A stretch of 31,093 nt of DNA from a virus, in the IMG/VR virus record IMGVR_UViG_3300027782_000248, positions 1 to 31,093 of that record. One strand, given 5' to 3'. Of this stretch, positions 7,293 through 16,855 are shown in pieces (the first letter of the stretch is position 1; each line of letters opens with the position of its first letter). A program made the translations under genes and the position numbers. A model generated the notes under the pieces. The model saw only the letters and a program-made list of their open reading frames with translations. It had not been told where the DNA came from and ran no database searches.

Positions 7293-7625
7293 TTGGCAAC
7301 AACAGTATATGATGTAGAAGAGGTACAGCTTCAAAACGGGCAGACCGTAAAGCTAAAGCCACTATCAATCAAAGAACTTCGTAAGTTCATGATAGCAATC
7401 AAGAAAACAGGAGAGTCACAAACAGAAGATGAGACTCTAAATATCCTAATTGATGCATGTGCAATTGCACTAGAAAAGCAGCTACCAGAATTAGTAGCAG
7501 ATAGAGAAGCATTTGAAGATGCTATCGATGTACCAACAATGAATCGCATACTTGAAGTTTGCGGAGGGATTAAACTTGACGACCCAAACCTACTAGCGGC
7601 AGCGGTTCTGGCTGGTCAGAACTAG
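7293..7625 (+). CDS. Tail assembly chaperone G (short product)
   Basis: A 110-residue protein made when no frameshift occurs. It starts at TTG 7293, six bases after GGAGGA. It is acidic and helical, with the segment VKLKPLSIKELRKFMIAIKK typical of tail chaperones of the lambda gpG type, and ends ...LLAAAVLAGQN. In the family, gpG binds the tape measure during tail assembly and is absent from the virion. It overlaps the downstream frame by about 45 bases, within which lies a complete slippery heptamer. Confidence 0.8.
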   Translation: MATTVYDVEEVQLQNGQTVKLKPLSIKELRKFMIAIKKTGESQTEDETLNILIDACAIALEKQLPELVADREAFEDAIDVPTMNRILEVCGGIKLDDPNLLAAAVLAGQN

Positions 7626-7957
7626 ATTTAGCCGCTTTAGAAGGAGAACTTTTTTTACTAGGACATTGGAAGAACTACGATGAACTAGAAGAAAATTTAT
7701 CAATGCCAGAACTAATAGCTACTTTTCAAGCTTTAAAGAAAAAGGAACACGATGTAAAAAAGTTTCAAGCATCTTTAAAGGGAGTAGATTTAGGTGAGTA
7801 TAACGATGAAGGAAAGAAAGGTTCTAGTTTTGAAGAAATAGAGTTGAGGGCAGCAGGAATCACGACAAGCCCAGACGATGTTGTTTCACTTCAAGGAAGA
7901 TTCGCAGCACAAGCTGGTTTCGGAATTGGAGAAGGACTAGGATACGCTAAGGAGTAA
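7293..7957 (+). CDS. Tail assembly chaperone G-T fusion by -1 frameshift
   Basis: Joining 7293-7589 to 7589-7957 through a -1 slip gives a 221-residue protein: 99 residues of G, then 122 residues of T. Across the junction ...KLDDP becomes PKPTSGSGSGW, a flexible Gly/Ser link, followed by SELDLAALEGELFLLGHWKN. The T frame is open from 7580 but has no credible start codon until ATG 7703, which lacks a Shine-Dalgarno sequence and would discard the conserved-looking ELDLAALE...LGHW segment. This supports production by frameshifting. In lambda, the minor G-T product bridges tape measure and tube subunits. The position between tube and tape measure genes is the standard one. Confidence 0.8.
7583..7636 (+). 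promoter_or_regulatory. Programmed -1 ribosomal frameshift signal
   Basis: C CCA AAC at 7583-7589 is in the correct phase for X XXY YYZ slippage (zero-frame codons CCA and AAC re-pair as CCC and AAA). After a 5-base spacer, AGCGGC 7595-7600 can pair with GCCGCT 7631-7636, enclosing a second stem GTTCTG 7605-7610 with CAGAAC 7617-7622. The zero-frame stop TAG is at 7623-7625, inside the structure. Confidence 0.8.
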
Positions 7958-7968
7958 TTTGAATACAA

Positions 7969-10900
7969 ATGGCTGACGAAACAATCAGTACCCGCATAGT
8001 CGCTAATGCCGACTTCTCAGCCCTTATTGCAGATGTGCATAAGGTTACGGCCAGCCTATCTCGATTACAGGAAAAGTTAGCAAGCTCTAACAAGATGATG
8101 GCAAATCAAATTGCCGTTATGAATAGATCTTTTTCAGATACTCTCAGAAGCACAGGACAATTTTCCACACACTTTGTAAGCTTAACCTCAGATGTAGAAA
8201 AGTTTGGTAGAAATCTAGATGGCGGAAAGTTAAAGTTAAATCAATACTTTAACGCCTTTAGAGATCAAACTAAAACATCTGGCGGGCTTATAAGAGATTT
8301 AGCAAAACAGCAAGTAGCCCTACAAAACGCAGTACTTCAACCACTAGGAAGAAACGCACAAGGACTTATGCAGTTCAATGTGCATGTTCCAAGAGGCCTA
8401 GACACAGTAAAGAACAAAACAGCGCTGGCAAGAACAGAGCTTCAAATCATGAACAAAGTTGTTCAAGACGGTGCTGCACAAGTAATTAATTTTGGTAAGA
8501 ACACACAGTGGACGGGACGTCAGCTAACCGTAGGTCTAACTGTGCCTTTAGTGGCTTTTGGTAATGCAGCATCAAAAGCATTTAGAGAAGCAGATCAAGA
8601 ATTAGTTCGTTTAATGAAGGTTTATGGCGGAGTTGCAGGAACATCAGCAGTAGAATTAGGTAAAGTAAGAGAAGATGTTGTTAAGACTTCAAGAGAAATA
8701 TCTGCCGCAATGGGTGTATCTTTTAAAGAAACAATTGGCCTTGCCGCTGATATTGCAGCAACTGGAAAAACTGGTGATGAATTACTAGGATCAATTAAAG
8801 AAACCACAAGGCTTTCAGTACTTGGTGAAGTAGACCGTCAAGAAGCCATGAAGGCTACCCTCGCAATTCAATCGGCATTTAAACAAAATACAGATGAGCT
8901 TTCAAAATCAATTAACTTTCTTAACGCAGTTGAAAACCAAACTTCAACAACCCTAAATGACCTTGTAGAAGCAATTCCAAAAGCTGGTCCTATTATTCAA
9001 GGACTCGGCGGAAGCGTACAAGACTTAGCTCTTTATTTAACTGCAATGCGTGAAGGTGGTATTAATGCATCAGAAGGTGCAAACGCTTTAAAGTCTGCAC
9101 TAGCATCATTAATTAACCCAACAGATGTAGCAGTAGGAAAGTTTAAAACTCTTGGTATTGATTTGCTTGGAATAGTAAACAATAATGCTGGAGACCTTAC
9201 TGGAACACTTATGGCTCTTCAAGGAGCATTAGATACTTTAGATCCACTTAAGAAACAACAGGCCATTGAACAATTATTTGGCAAGTTTCAGTTTTCAAGA
9301 CTAAACGCCCTGTTTGAAAATTTAGGTCGTCAGGGAAGCCAGACTTTACAGGTTTTAGATTTAATGAAAGCTTCTTCGGAAGAATTAGCAAATGTAGCTG
9401 GTCGAGAATTAACAGCAGTAACTGAGTCGGCATCTGGTAAATATCGAAGAGCATTAGAAGGACTTAAGGCATCTCTAGCTGAAGTTGGAGAGCAGTTCTT
9501 AACAATTAATACCGTTTTAATTACAGTAATAGATAAGATAGTTCAGTTTGCTATGAATTTGCCTGGCCCAGTTAAGCAGGTACTAGCACTTCTTGGTGGG
9601 GTTACAGCAATTGCTGGCCCTCTAATTATGTTAACTGGTTTGCTTGCAAACTTCTTTGGTAACATGGCAAAGGGAGTATTCCACTTAAAAGCATTTTTTA
9701 AAGGCGGAGAGGGATTTAAATATTTAACTCCAGAAATGTTGGCGGCACAAAAGGCTGGAAAGTTAGTAGAAGAAACATTTTATAGCGATGCTAAGGCAGC
9801 GTCAGTATTACAGCAAGCACTTAGAAATTTACTTGACGAATTTTCTTTATTAGAAACAAAAGCCAAAGCTGGAGCAATGTCGGTAAATCCAGCAGTATCA
9901 ACAATGGCTGGAAATCTTGTTATGGGAGCTGGAAGAGTAGTAGATCCTTCACATCCATTAGCTGGACCAATGGGAACAAGGTCAAGCTCTCATATGGTTC
10001 CACGTTCTGGAATGACCGAAGCACAAAGACTTCAGCAAACAATGTTTGGTATGGTTCCAGGATCAGGTCCAGTAAATCAAAAGATTGGTCAGAATCCACA
10101 GATATATATGGAGCAAGACCTTCCAAATGTTCCTGGATTAACTAGAATAAACGGAACATCAACAGGAATCGTTGCTGGAGAAGCCGCAAGGCACCACGCA
10201 ATGATGGCAACATTAGCAATGCAATCTAAGGAAGAAATTGTTGCTCTTAAGAAACAAATAGTTGCTACTGGAACGGTAAGCAAAGACCTAATGGTTCAGT
10301 TCGACGGAATGTTACCAGTTGTATCTCAACTTACCACTAGTGCAGCACAGCAGTCTGCAGCGATTGTTTCACAGTTACGAGCAGGAACAATTAATATAGA
10401 GCAGGCAAAAGCCAAAATTATACAATTAAACTTAGATATAGAAAGAATGATGGTCCAAGCAACACAAGCTCAGGCAGCTTCAATGGGAAGAACAATAAAC
10501 CCAACAATGATTCCTACATTAAACCAGCCAGTAGTTGACCCTACTGGGAAGTCTAATATGAGAGAGTTATTTAAAAAAGGAAGTACAAGAGACTTTATTA
10601 ATAAGGTGGCAGGTGCACTTGGAGTAAGAACTTCAGGAGCAGGATATAACATTGAAACAACAAAGCCTAGAAGAATGGCTACTGGCGGAATGGTTTATAG
10701 GAAAAAGGGTAGCGAAGGACCAGAGTTTGCTCCAATGGGAACAGATACTGTTCCAGCAATGCTTACTCCTGGAGAGTTTGTTGTTAAAGCCAGTTCTGTA
10801 ACTCCAGAGACCCTACCAATTTTGAAACAAATGAATGAGGGTTATATCCGTGGGCCAGAAATAGAAACAGTTCAAGAACCACGTACAACAATGAGTCCTT

Positions 10901-13900
10901 CAGAATTAAAAACATTAGATCCATCATTTAGAGGATCAAAGCCTTCTTATGAGGTTAAAGGAACATCTGGTCTTTATGTTGGAAACATAACAGATCCAGC
11001 AATTGTTTCAAAGTACCCTAAGCTTGCTAAAAATGGAATGATTACAAGAGAGATGATTAATAAGGCTTTAGAGGCAGATGTTCCTGGAAAACAGTTACCA
11101 GCAGAAGTAATGATAGCTGGAATTGCTGCCAGATCAACTCCTTACAGAAGCACCACAGAACAATTTCTTTATGAGCTTGCAGAGCAAGGACAAATAACTA
11201 AAGCTGATGCAAGAATGGCCTCCAATGATATTCATAACCTTTATGAAAAAGCTATAAAAAATAGATTTATTATAAATGATAAGTCTAACCCTCTTTACGC
11301 AGTTTCTAACGGCGTACTCCAAGCAAAATTTGGACACAATGCAAACTTAATGAATTTATGGGGACAGTTCTCTTCTTCTATTGGTGCTCATACCCCTAAA
11401 GGTGCTCCAGGATCTAGAAGAAGCACAACCGCAAGAACACTGGGCTTAACAGCATTAGATGGATCTAAGGTTAAAATTTCTAAACTTCAAGGTAATAAAT
11501 CAACAACAATGGTTCACGCATCAACACCAAGCCCTCTTCTTAAAAGAATATCTGGGGCAGGTATAACTAGATCTGTTGCACGTGCCTTGCCGTTTATGTT
11601 CTCTAGAGGCAGAATAAGAATGGCTAGCGGTGGAATGGTTCCAAATGTTCAATATATGGAAGAGGGTTCTGACGGACCAGTAAGGTCTTCATTCTCTTCA
11701 GGATTCCAATCTGCTAGAAACAAGCCATCAGGCGGTGGCGGCATGAGTGCTATGGGACAAACAGGAATGTTTATGGGCGGTATGGGATTAAGCATGGCTG
11801 GAAATTCTGTTGGCGGAACTGCAGGAACTATAATGAGTTCTGCTGGTATGGCTATGCAATTTTTACCAATGCTAAGTGGACTTAAGGGTGTTATGGGAGG
11901 CCTTACAAAGGTAAGTGCTTTGACAAAAACATTTGGTTCAATTGCAGGAACAGTATTTAGAATTGCTGGAACAGCTGTTAAATTCTTTACTGGTCCAGTA
12001 GGACTAGCAGTAATAGGAATAACCGCATTAGTTGCAATATTTAAAATGTGGAGAAAAAATGTTGAAGACAATAGGCGTGAGCAAACTAGCATGTTTGGAG
12101 TCACAGAAAAAAGTGCTAAAGAACTAGGTATAACTTATGTTTCATTAACAGATAAATTAAAAGATTTACGTGAAGAACAAAAGTTAGCGGCAGACAAAGC
12201 AAAAGCATATTTTGAATCCTATACAGCATCTGGAGTAAGAGGACTTACTTTAACAATTCAGCAACTTAAGGAACTTAAAGAACGTGTAAAGTCAGACATG
12301 CCTGAAACATTAGGAATATTAAATAATATAGATTCGACTAAAATTAATGACTGGGCTGCAAACTTAAAAGCTCAAATGATATCTAGCGGCAAAAGCGTAG
12401 AGGATGCAACTAATCTAATATATGCTTTAATCGAATCTTCTAATAAAGCTGGTCAAGGCGTTGGAGCAATATCTTCTAAAATGTTTAGCGGAATATCTGA
12501 TCAAGGATCTTCCGCTGCATTCATATTAAAAAATCTAGCTCAGAACATAAAAGACGTTGCTAACATAGATGCATCAGCTTTTGCTTCAAATGTAGACACA
12601 GCAATATCTTCTCTAGACTCAGCGGTAAAGTCTTTAGTTGGAACAAAAGACGCTTCTGGTAATGTTCTAGATGAACAAGAAGCAATTGCTATTCAATTTG
12701 AAAGAATGACTGAAGCAGGAATTAAGAATAATGAAATCGGCAAAGATGCGCTTAAGACAATAAAATCCCAACGACCAGAGCTTGCAGGAATTTTAAATCA
12801 ATCAGATACCATTGGTGGCATGTATGCAAAGTGGAGACTGTATCTACAGGGAGTATCTACAGATTTATCTCAAATAAGTTCTGCTCAAGCAGAGGCTTTG
12901 GCAACATTTAGCGCCGCCTTAGATTCTGCAGGGACATCAGCTTTAGTAGTTGGCGGAGGAGTTACTGGTTTAGAAAAGGCTGCTGGGCTATTAAAAACTC
13001 TCAAAGAACAATATGATACTGCATCCAAGAAATCTAATACAGATAAAATAGATTCAGCTGGACTATCTAAGAAACAAATTAAAGCAATTCAAGATGAAAT
13101 TAAGGCTATTAAAGAACGTGCCGATGCTAAAAAACGTGCATTAAGAGAGACCTTCGATAAAGAGAATGCTGAGCTAGAATTACAACAGGCTAAACTAGAT
13201 TTGCAGTCAGCAGTTGCTCGTGGAGATAATGAAGCAGCGGCAGCAGCACAAATTAGAATTCAACAAATTCAAAAAGAGTCTAGCTTAAAAGCAGCAGAAG
13301 CAAGAATCGATGAAAGTGCTAGAAAAGCAGAAGCAAAACAACAGGCATTGCTAGACAAAGACCAAGAATACAAGAGTGCTTTACAAGAAGGCGCAGCATC
13401 TCAAGGTAGGAAAGCAGATAACTTAGGAGCTACAATTAAAACCGTCACCAATCTCGGAAATGAGTTGGCAAGAGTAGCAAAAATGAGAGCTTTTACAGAT
13501 CCAGCAACAGCTACTCAAAAACAAAAAGATGATTTTAATATTAATTTTTCAAATGTGCTAAAGGATATTGCAACTGCCGCTAAGTCTGATCCAAAGGTTC
13601 TTGAAGCATATGGTCAGTACCTAACTAAAGATGTAAAACAAAAAGATGGATTTGCAAGAGACGCTAAAGGTAATTTTGTTCCTCTTCCAATTAATGAAAG
13701 TTCTGGGGCTAGAATACCATTAAAAACTGGTATAGGTATCTTGCCACAAGGGGCAGCTTTGGCTGAGTTAGATAAACTCTCTGGAAGTATGAAGGGATTT
13801 GCAGAAGCAATTGTTGGTAAGCAAGGATACACTCTTTCTGATATTTATAATATTCTGGCTAAGGGATCTCCTGGTGGAAAAGAAATAACTATTGAAGATT

Positions 13901-14481
13901 TAACAAAGGCTTTAAATAGCGGAAAATACAATAAATATTTAGATACTGGATCTGCTGCAGAAATGAAATCCAAGGGATTCTTTAATACAGACGGAAGTCT
14001 TAAAGATAATGCTCGTGAGCTAGCAATAAGATCTCAAGAGTTGCAAGCTGGAGAACAGTTTAATACAGGCGGCATGACCTATAATGTAAAAACAGGATTT
14101 GATTCTAAATTAAATAATCCAAGAGCTGTTAGGAGGGCAATGGGTGGATACATAACTCGTGCAGTAAATGGAATATCTGGAATGACTCCTTCCCAGCCGT
14201 ACCTTGTTGGAGAGCGTGGACCAGAGCTATTTGTGCCTTCTTCTGGAGGACAAATTATTCCAAATAGTATCTTGGGCCCAAGTTATAATATTGCTCGTGG
14301 AAGTTCTAATTCAGTTCAAGGCGGAATGAATAGTTCATCTAGTAATGTTGTTTATAATATTGATATAGATCTAAACGGGACAAACGTCACAGCAGATGAT
14401 ATAATGAGAAAGTTCAAGTCTGAACTAGCGCTAATTGGTGCCAAAGAAGGAAGAGTTAGAACTTTAGGAGGTAACTACTAA
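7969..14481 (+). CDS. Tail tape measure protein
   Basis: A 2170-residue protein, the longest in the window, directly after the chaperones. The N-terminal 120 residues are helical; about 200-500 is a TP901-type core (TAVESASGKYRRALEGLK...). Hydrophobic segments lie at about 538-565 (LLGGVTAIAGPLIMLTGLL) and 1338-1360. A long coiled coil with many A, E, K, Q spans about 1700-1807. Three glycine-rich blocks of the kind common in actinophage tape measures occur: TGGMVYRKKGSEGPE near 905, ASGGMVPNVQYMEEGSDGP near 1218 and GERGPELFVP near 2080. A distinct globular-looking insert occupies about 1000-1150. In the family it sets tail length and is ejected ahead of DNA; by the usual 1.5 angstrom per residue this would allow a tail up to about 320 nm. 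No peptidase or lysozyme motif is obvious. Confidence 0.9.
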   Translation: MADETISTRIVANADFSALIADVHKVTASLSRLQEKLASSNKMMANQIAVMNRSFSDTLRSTGQFSTHFVSLTSDVEKFGRNLDGGKLKLNQYFNAFRDQTKTSGGLIRDLAKQQVALQNAVLQPLGRNAQGLMQFNVHVPRGLDTVKNKTALARTELQIMNKVVQDGAAQVINFGKNTQWTGRQLTVGLTVPLVAFGNAASKAFREADQELVRLMKVYGGVAGTSAVELGKVREDVVKTSREISAAMGVSFKETIGLAADIAATGKTGDELLGSIKETTRLSVLGEVDRQEAMKATLAIQSAFKQNTDELSKSINFLNAVENQTSTTLNDLVEAIPKAGPIIQGLGGSVQDLALYLTAMREGGINASEGANALKSALASLINPTDVAVGKFKTLGIDLLGIVNNNAGDLTGTLMALQGALDTLDPLKKQQAIEQLFGKFQFSRLNALFENLGRQGSQTLQVLDLMKASSEELANVAGRELTAVTESASGKYRRALEGLKASLAEVGEQFLTINTVLITVIDKIVQFAMNLPGPVKQVLALLGGVTAIAGPLIMLTGLLANFFGNMAKGVFHLKAFFKGGEGFKYLTPEMLAAQKAGKLVEETFYSDAKAASVLQQALRNLLDEFSLLETKAKAGAMSVNPAVSTMAGNLVMGAGRVVDPSHPLAGPMGTRSSSHMVPRSGMTEAQRLQQTMFGMVPGSGPVNQKIGQNPQIYMEQDLPNVPGLTRINGTSTGIVAGEAARHHAMMATLAMQSKEEIVALKKQIVATGTVSKDLMVQFDGMLPVVSQLTTSAAQQSAAIVSQLRAGTINIEQAKAKIIQLNLDIERMMVQATQAQAASMGRTINPTMIPTLNQPVVDPTGKSNMRELFKKGSTRDFINKVAGALGVRTSGAGYNIETTKPRRMATGGMVYRKKGSEGPEFAPMGTDTVPAMLTPGEFVVKASSVTPETLPILKQMNEGYIRGPEIETVQEPRTTMSPSELKTLDPSFRGSKPSYEVKGTSGLYVGNITDPAIVSKYPKLAKNGMITREMINKALEADVPGKQLPAEVMIAGIAARSTPYRSTTEQFLYELAEQGQITKADARMASNDIHNLYEKAIKNRFIINDKSNPLYAVSNGVLQAKFGHNANLMNLWGQFSSSIGAHTPKGAPGSRRSTTARTLGLTALDGSKVKISKLQGNKSTTMVHASTPSPLLKRISGAGITRSVARALPFMFSRGRIRMASGGMVPNVQYMEEGSDGPVRSSFSSGFQSARNKPSGGGGMSAMGQTGMFMGGMGLSMAGNSVGGTAGTIMSSAGMAMQFLPMLSGLKGVMGGLTKVSALTKTFGSIAGTVFRIAGTAVKFFTGPVGLAVIGITALVAIFKMWRKNVEDNRREQTSMFGVTEKSAKELGITYVSLTDKLKDLREEQKLAADKAKAYFESYTASGVRGLTLTIQQLKELKERVKSDMPETLGILNNIDSTKINDWAANLKAQMISSGKSVEDATNLIYALIESSNKAGQGVGAISSKMFSGISDQGSSAAFILKNLAQNIKDVANIDASAFASNVDTAISSLDSAVKSLVGTKDASGNVLDEQEAIAIQFERMTEAGIKNNEIGKDALKTIKSQRPELAGILNQSDTIGGMYAKWRLYLQGVSTDLSQISSAQAEALATFSAALDSAGTSALVVGGGVTGLEKAAGLLKTLKEQYDTASKKSNTDKIDSAGLSKKQIKAIQDEIKAIKERADAKKRALRETFDKENAELELQQAKLDLQSAVARGDNEAAAAAQIRIQQIQKESSLKAAEARIDESARKAEAKQQALLDKDQEYKSALQEGAASQGRKADNLGATIKTVTNLGNELARVAKMRAFTDPATATQKQKDDFNINFSNVLKDIATAAKSDPKVLEAYGQYLTKDVKQKDGFARDAKGNFVPLPINESSGARIPLKTGIGILPQGAALAELDKLSGSMKGFAEAIVGKQGYTLSDIYNILAKGSPGGKEITIEDLTKALNSGKYNKYLDTGSAAEMKSKGFFNTDGSLKDNARELAIRSQELQAGEQFNTGGMTYNVKTGFDSKLNNPRAVRRAMGGYITRAVNGISGMTPSQPYLVGERGPELFVPSSGGQIIPNSILGPSYNIARGSSNSVQGGMNSSSSNVVYNIDIDLNGTNVTADDIMRKFKSELALIGAKEGRVRTLGGNY

Positions 14482-14954
14482 TGGGAATTGGAATTTTACC
14501 TAGAGGCTCTATTCTTTATATTGAGGCTAAGGACTTATTGGCTAGCCCCGCTGGAACCGTCAAGACTTGGAATAAGGTTACAGAGCACAACAGAAGTGCC
14601 CTAGAACTAAGTACAGAAAGAATTGAAAAGATAGTCAGAACCTCAAATGGAACACTACGCAAAAACCATATTGCAGATAAAAGACAATTTCAGCTATCTT
14701 GGGAAATGCTTCCTGCATATCGAACCCTTACGGTAGACGGTGGCTGGGGAGCGGAAGACCTAAGATCATTCTACTTTGGAGACGAAGGCAAACAAAGCTT
14801 TAATATAAGAATCAACCTAGCTAAAACTGGTTTAAATCAATCCTCAGCAGGGTATGAGTCATACACAGTAATTATCTCATCCTGCAATTTTGCAGTCGTT
14901 AAGAGAGGCTTACAGCCCCATTTTAACGTATCCCTGACCTTAGATGAGGTCTAA
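14481..14954 (+). CDS. Minor tail protein (distal tail-like)
   Basis: A 157-residue protein starting in a TAATG overlap with the tape measure stop. It is beta-rich, beginning GIGILPRGSILYIEA, with a region KNHIADKRQFQLSWEMLP and an ending FNVSLTLDEV. Its place immediately after the tape measure is that of the distal tail protein that forms the ring linking tube to hub. It is shorter than a full Dit protein, so it may correspond only to the ring-forming belt domain or be another short minor tail protein. I recognise the type from actinophage tail clusters but no catalytic motif. Confidence 0.55.
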   Translation: MGIGILPRGSILYIEAKDLLASPAGTVKTWNKVTEHNRSALELSTERIEKIVRTSNGTLRKNHIADKRQFQLSWEMLPAYRTLTVDGGWGAEDLRSFYFGDEGKQSFNIRINLAKTGLNQSSAGYESYTVIISSCNFAVVKRGLQPHFNVSLTLDEV

Positions 14955-16855
14955 TGATTCCCTTAACTACTACCGCTAAAAATACTTTAGAACAAAATAC
15001 TTCCGTTACATACGGGTCCTCACTTGTATTTGAATATAATATGAATTCAATGGTTGATAATATTACTGTATCTGGCGCTACAATAACAAAGACAGATTCA
15101 TCTGGAGCTACGTATACTCCATTTAAAAAGCTATTTCCAGTAGATTCAGTCATTAAGCCTTTTAGGCCTAGAGGGGCTGGATTAAAGCATGCAATATCTG
15201 GCGACGTAGATAGTGGCTGGAAAAATCCAAAATCATTAAGCAATACAAATAACTTTAGAGTATATTATCCAGGGGTAGACTCAGCATATAAATACTATGT
15301 GTCTCCAATAAGCACTGGATTAGATGTAACAATTTCTTATCCTAAAACTATTTTAACAAATAAAATAGTAGCAAGATTTGAGCTATCCCACTCTACTCCA
15401 GGAACATGGTCAATATATGGAAATGGATCACTGCTTTCTTCAGGAACAAGCACTGATATTATTCCTTTCACAACTAGCGGACAAAAGAATTATGATGCTG
15501 GAACCGTCACTATATACTATAATGGTTCGTCTTGGGTAAAGACAGAGCCTTCTACAATTTCAGCTCCAATAAATTTAACTAGTACAAGAATAACAACTGG
15601 ATCAGTATCTGGCAAGTATATTGGTCTTATTGAATTGTCTCCAAAATGGGTAGTTGATTCAACAGATCACCTAGTCTCATTAAATATTACAAAAGAGTCT
15701 TCTACTAGTTCTGATGACTTAATACCAGTGGGTAAAATATCTGCCAACTCCGTTTCATTATCTATGGTGTCTTATGAAGATACTAGAAAGATGATGTCTT
15801 ATGAAAAGACAGTGGCGTTTGACTCCAGCAAGATTTATTTATATAAGCAGATGGAAGTAAAACCTTATATTAAGCTATATAACTCTGGAGGATCTTTATC
15901 AGATTCAACAGGAGCCTATGACAAAATTATTCAGGGAACATTCTATGCGGACACCTGGTCTTTTTCAGAATATGGAGATGTATCTTTAAATGCTTTAGAT
16001 GGGGCAAAGTTCCTTCAGGAAACAATTGCACCACCAATTCTATGTGAAAACTTTTCAGCGACTGCTATTATCAGAAGACTATTAGATTCAATTGGATTTA
16101 CTAATTATAATATTAATATAAAGTCTACAGACTCTTCAATCATAACTCCAACATATTGGTGGACCGAAAATAATAAAACAGTATGGGATTGCTTGCAAGA
16201 GCTATGCAGAGATACTCAAATGACTGCAGTATTTTCTTATAACAATGTACTCCAGTTCTATAGTAGAGAGTGGATATTTGATGCTACAAGATCTTCTAAC
16301 TGGGATTTTAGAAGCGAAACATCTGGAGTAAATTTATCCAACATACTTTCGTTTAGTAAAAATGATTTAGCTTCAGCAAACCAAATAAAAGTATTTTGGA
16401 ATAGCGTACTAACATCTAACTATATTCAAAGTGCCCAGGCTCCCTGGGAATCAGAAACTTATTTTCTTGGGGCATTTGCACTAAGTCAAAATATTACATC
16501 TTCACAAGGTGCTGGTACATATATGTATCTGGCCCCATCTGTTGTAAATGAAGAAGAATTAGGAACAACAGCATATAGCTATCAGGGATTTTTAGTTATT
16601 GATTCAGAGATTATAGAATATGATGCTGTTCAGTTTCAGTATGTGGATTTAAATGGAGCGACACAGTTTGTTGATTTACAAAATAAAACAGATAATAATA
16701 AGTATTTAGGATCAAGCCAACAAGGAACTTTAAAGCCAAGCGGAAAATATAGAATAAAAACTAGGGGAGCATTTAACACAAAAGCGGAGAATCATTATGC
16801 TGCAGCTCAAGACATAATTAATTCTTGGATAGGGTATGTGGTGACCTGGTCATGA
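14954..16855 (+). CDS. Minor tail protein, N-terminal part of tail hub with jelly-roll insert
   Basis: A 633-residue protein starting in a TAATG overlap. Residues about 75-245 look like a discoidin/jelly-roll insert (strands around LTNKIVARFELSHSTPGTWS). About 255-480 resembles a siphovirus hub/tail-associated protein: SANSVSLSMVSYEDTRK, then ENFSATAIIRRLLDSIGFTN, then TVWDCLQELCRDTQM and a strand with FYSREW. The hub forms the distal closure of the tube. The hub-like C-terminal segment expected after this (a helix with a W plus 'NPvievGD') is missing here but appears at the end of the next gene, suggesting a split hub. It overlaps the next gene by ATGA. Confidence 0.62.
   Translation: MIPLTTTAKNTLEQNTSVTYGSSLVFEYNMNSMVDNITVSGATITKTDSSGATYTPFKKLFPVDSVIKPFRPRGAGLKHAISGDVDSGWKNPKSLSNTNNFRVYYPGVDSAYKYYVSPISTGLDVTISYPKTILTNKIVARFELSHSTPGTWSIYGNGSLLSSGTSTDIIPFTTSGQKNYDAGTVTIYYNGSSWVKTEPSTISAPINLTSTRITTGSVSGKYIGLIELSPKWVVDSTDHLVSLNITKESSTSSDDLIPVGKISANSVSLSMVSYEDTRKMMSYEKTVAFDSSKIYLYKQMEVKPYIKLYNSGGSLSDSTGAYDKIIQGTFYADTWSFSEYGDVSLNALDGAKFLQETIAPPILCENFSATAIIRRLLDSIGFTNYNINIKSTDSSIITPTYWWTENNKTVWDCLQELCRDTQMTAVFSYNNVLQFYSREWIFDATRSSNWDFRSETSGVNLSNILSFSKNDLASANQIKVFWNSVLTSNYIQSAQAPWESETYFLGAFALSQNITSSQGAGTYMYLAPSVVNEEELGTTAYSYQGFLVIDSEIIEYDAVQFQYVDLNGATQFVDLQNKTDNNKYLGSSQQGTLKPSGKYRIKTRGAFNTKAENHYAAAQDIINSWIGYVVTWS

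Noticed and set aside
7650-7657. T-run (CTTTTTTTA) as a frameshift site
   Set aside because: It lies downstream of the zero-frame stop at 7623-7625, outside the overlap, so it cannot serve G to T shifting.
7703-7957. Independent gene starting at ATG 7703
   Set aside because: No Shine-Dalgarno sequence, and it would discard the tail chaperone T segment upstream; the -1 frameshift explains this frame better.
11649-12104. Minus-strand open frame of 151 residues opposite the tape measure
   Set aside because: Pro/Ile/Ala-rich shadow of Gly/Met-rich sequence, with no start signals or recognisable domain.
14923-15243. Minus-strand open frame of 106 residues opposite minor tail genes
   Set aside because: Spans a + strand gene junction and has no coding character of its own.
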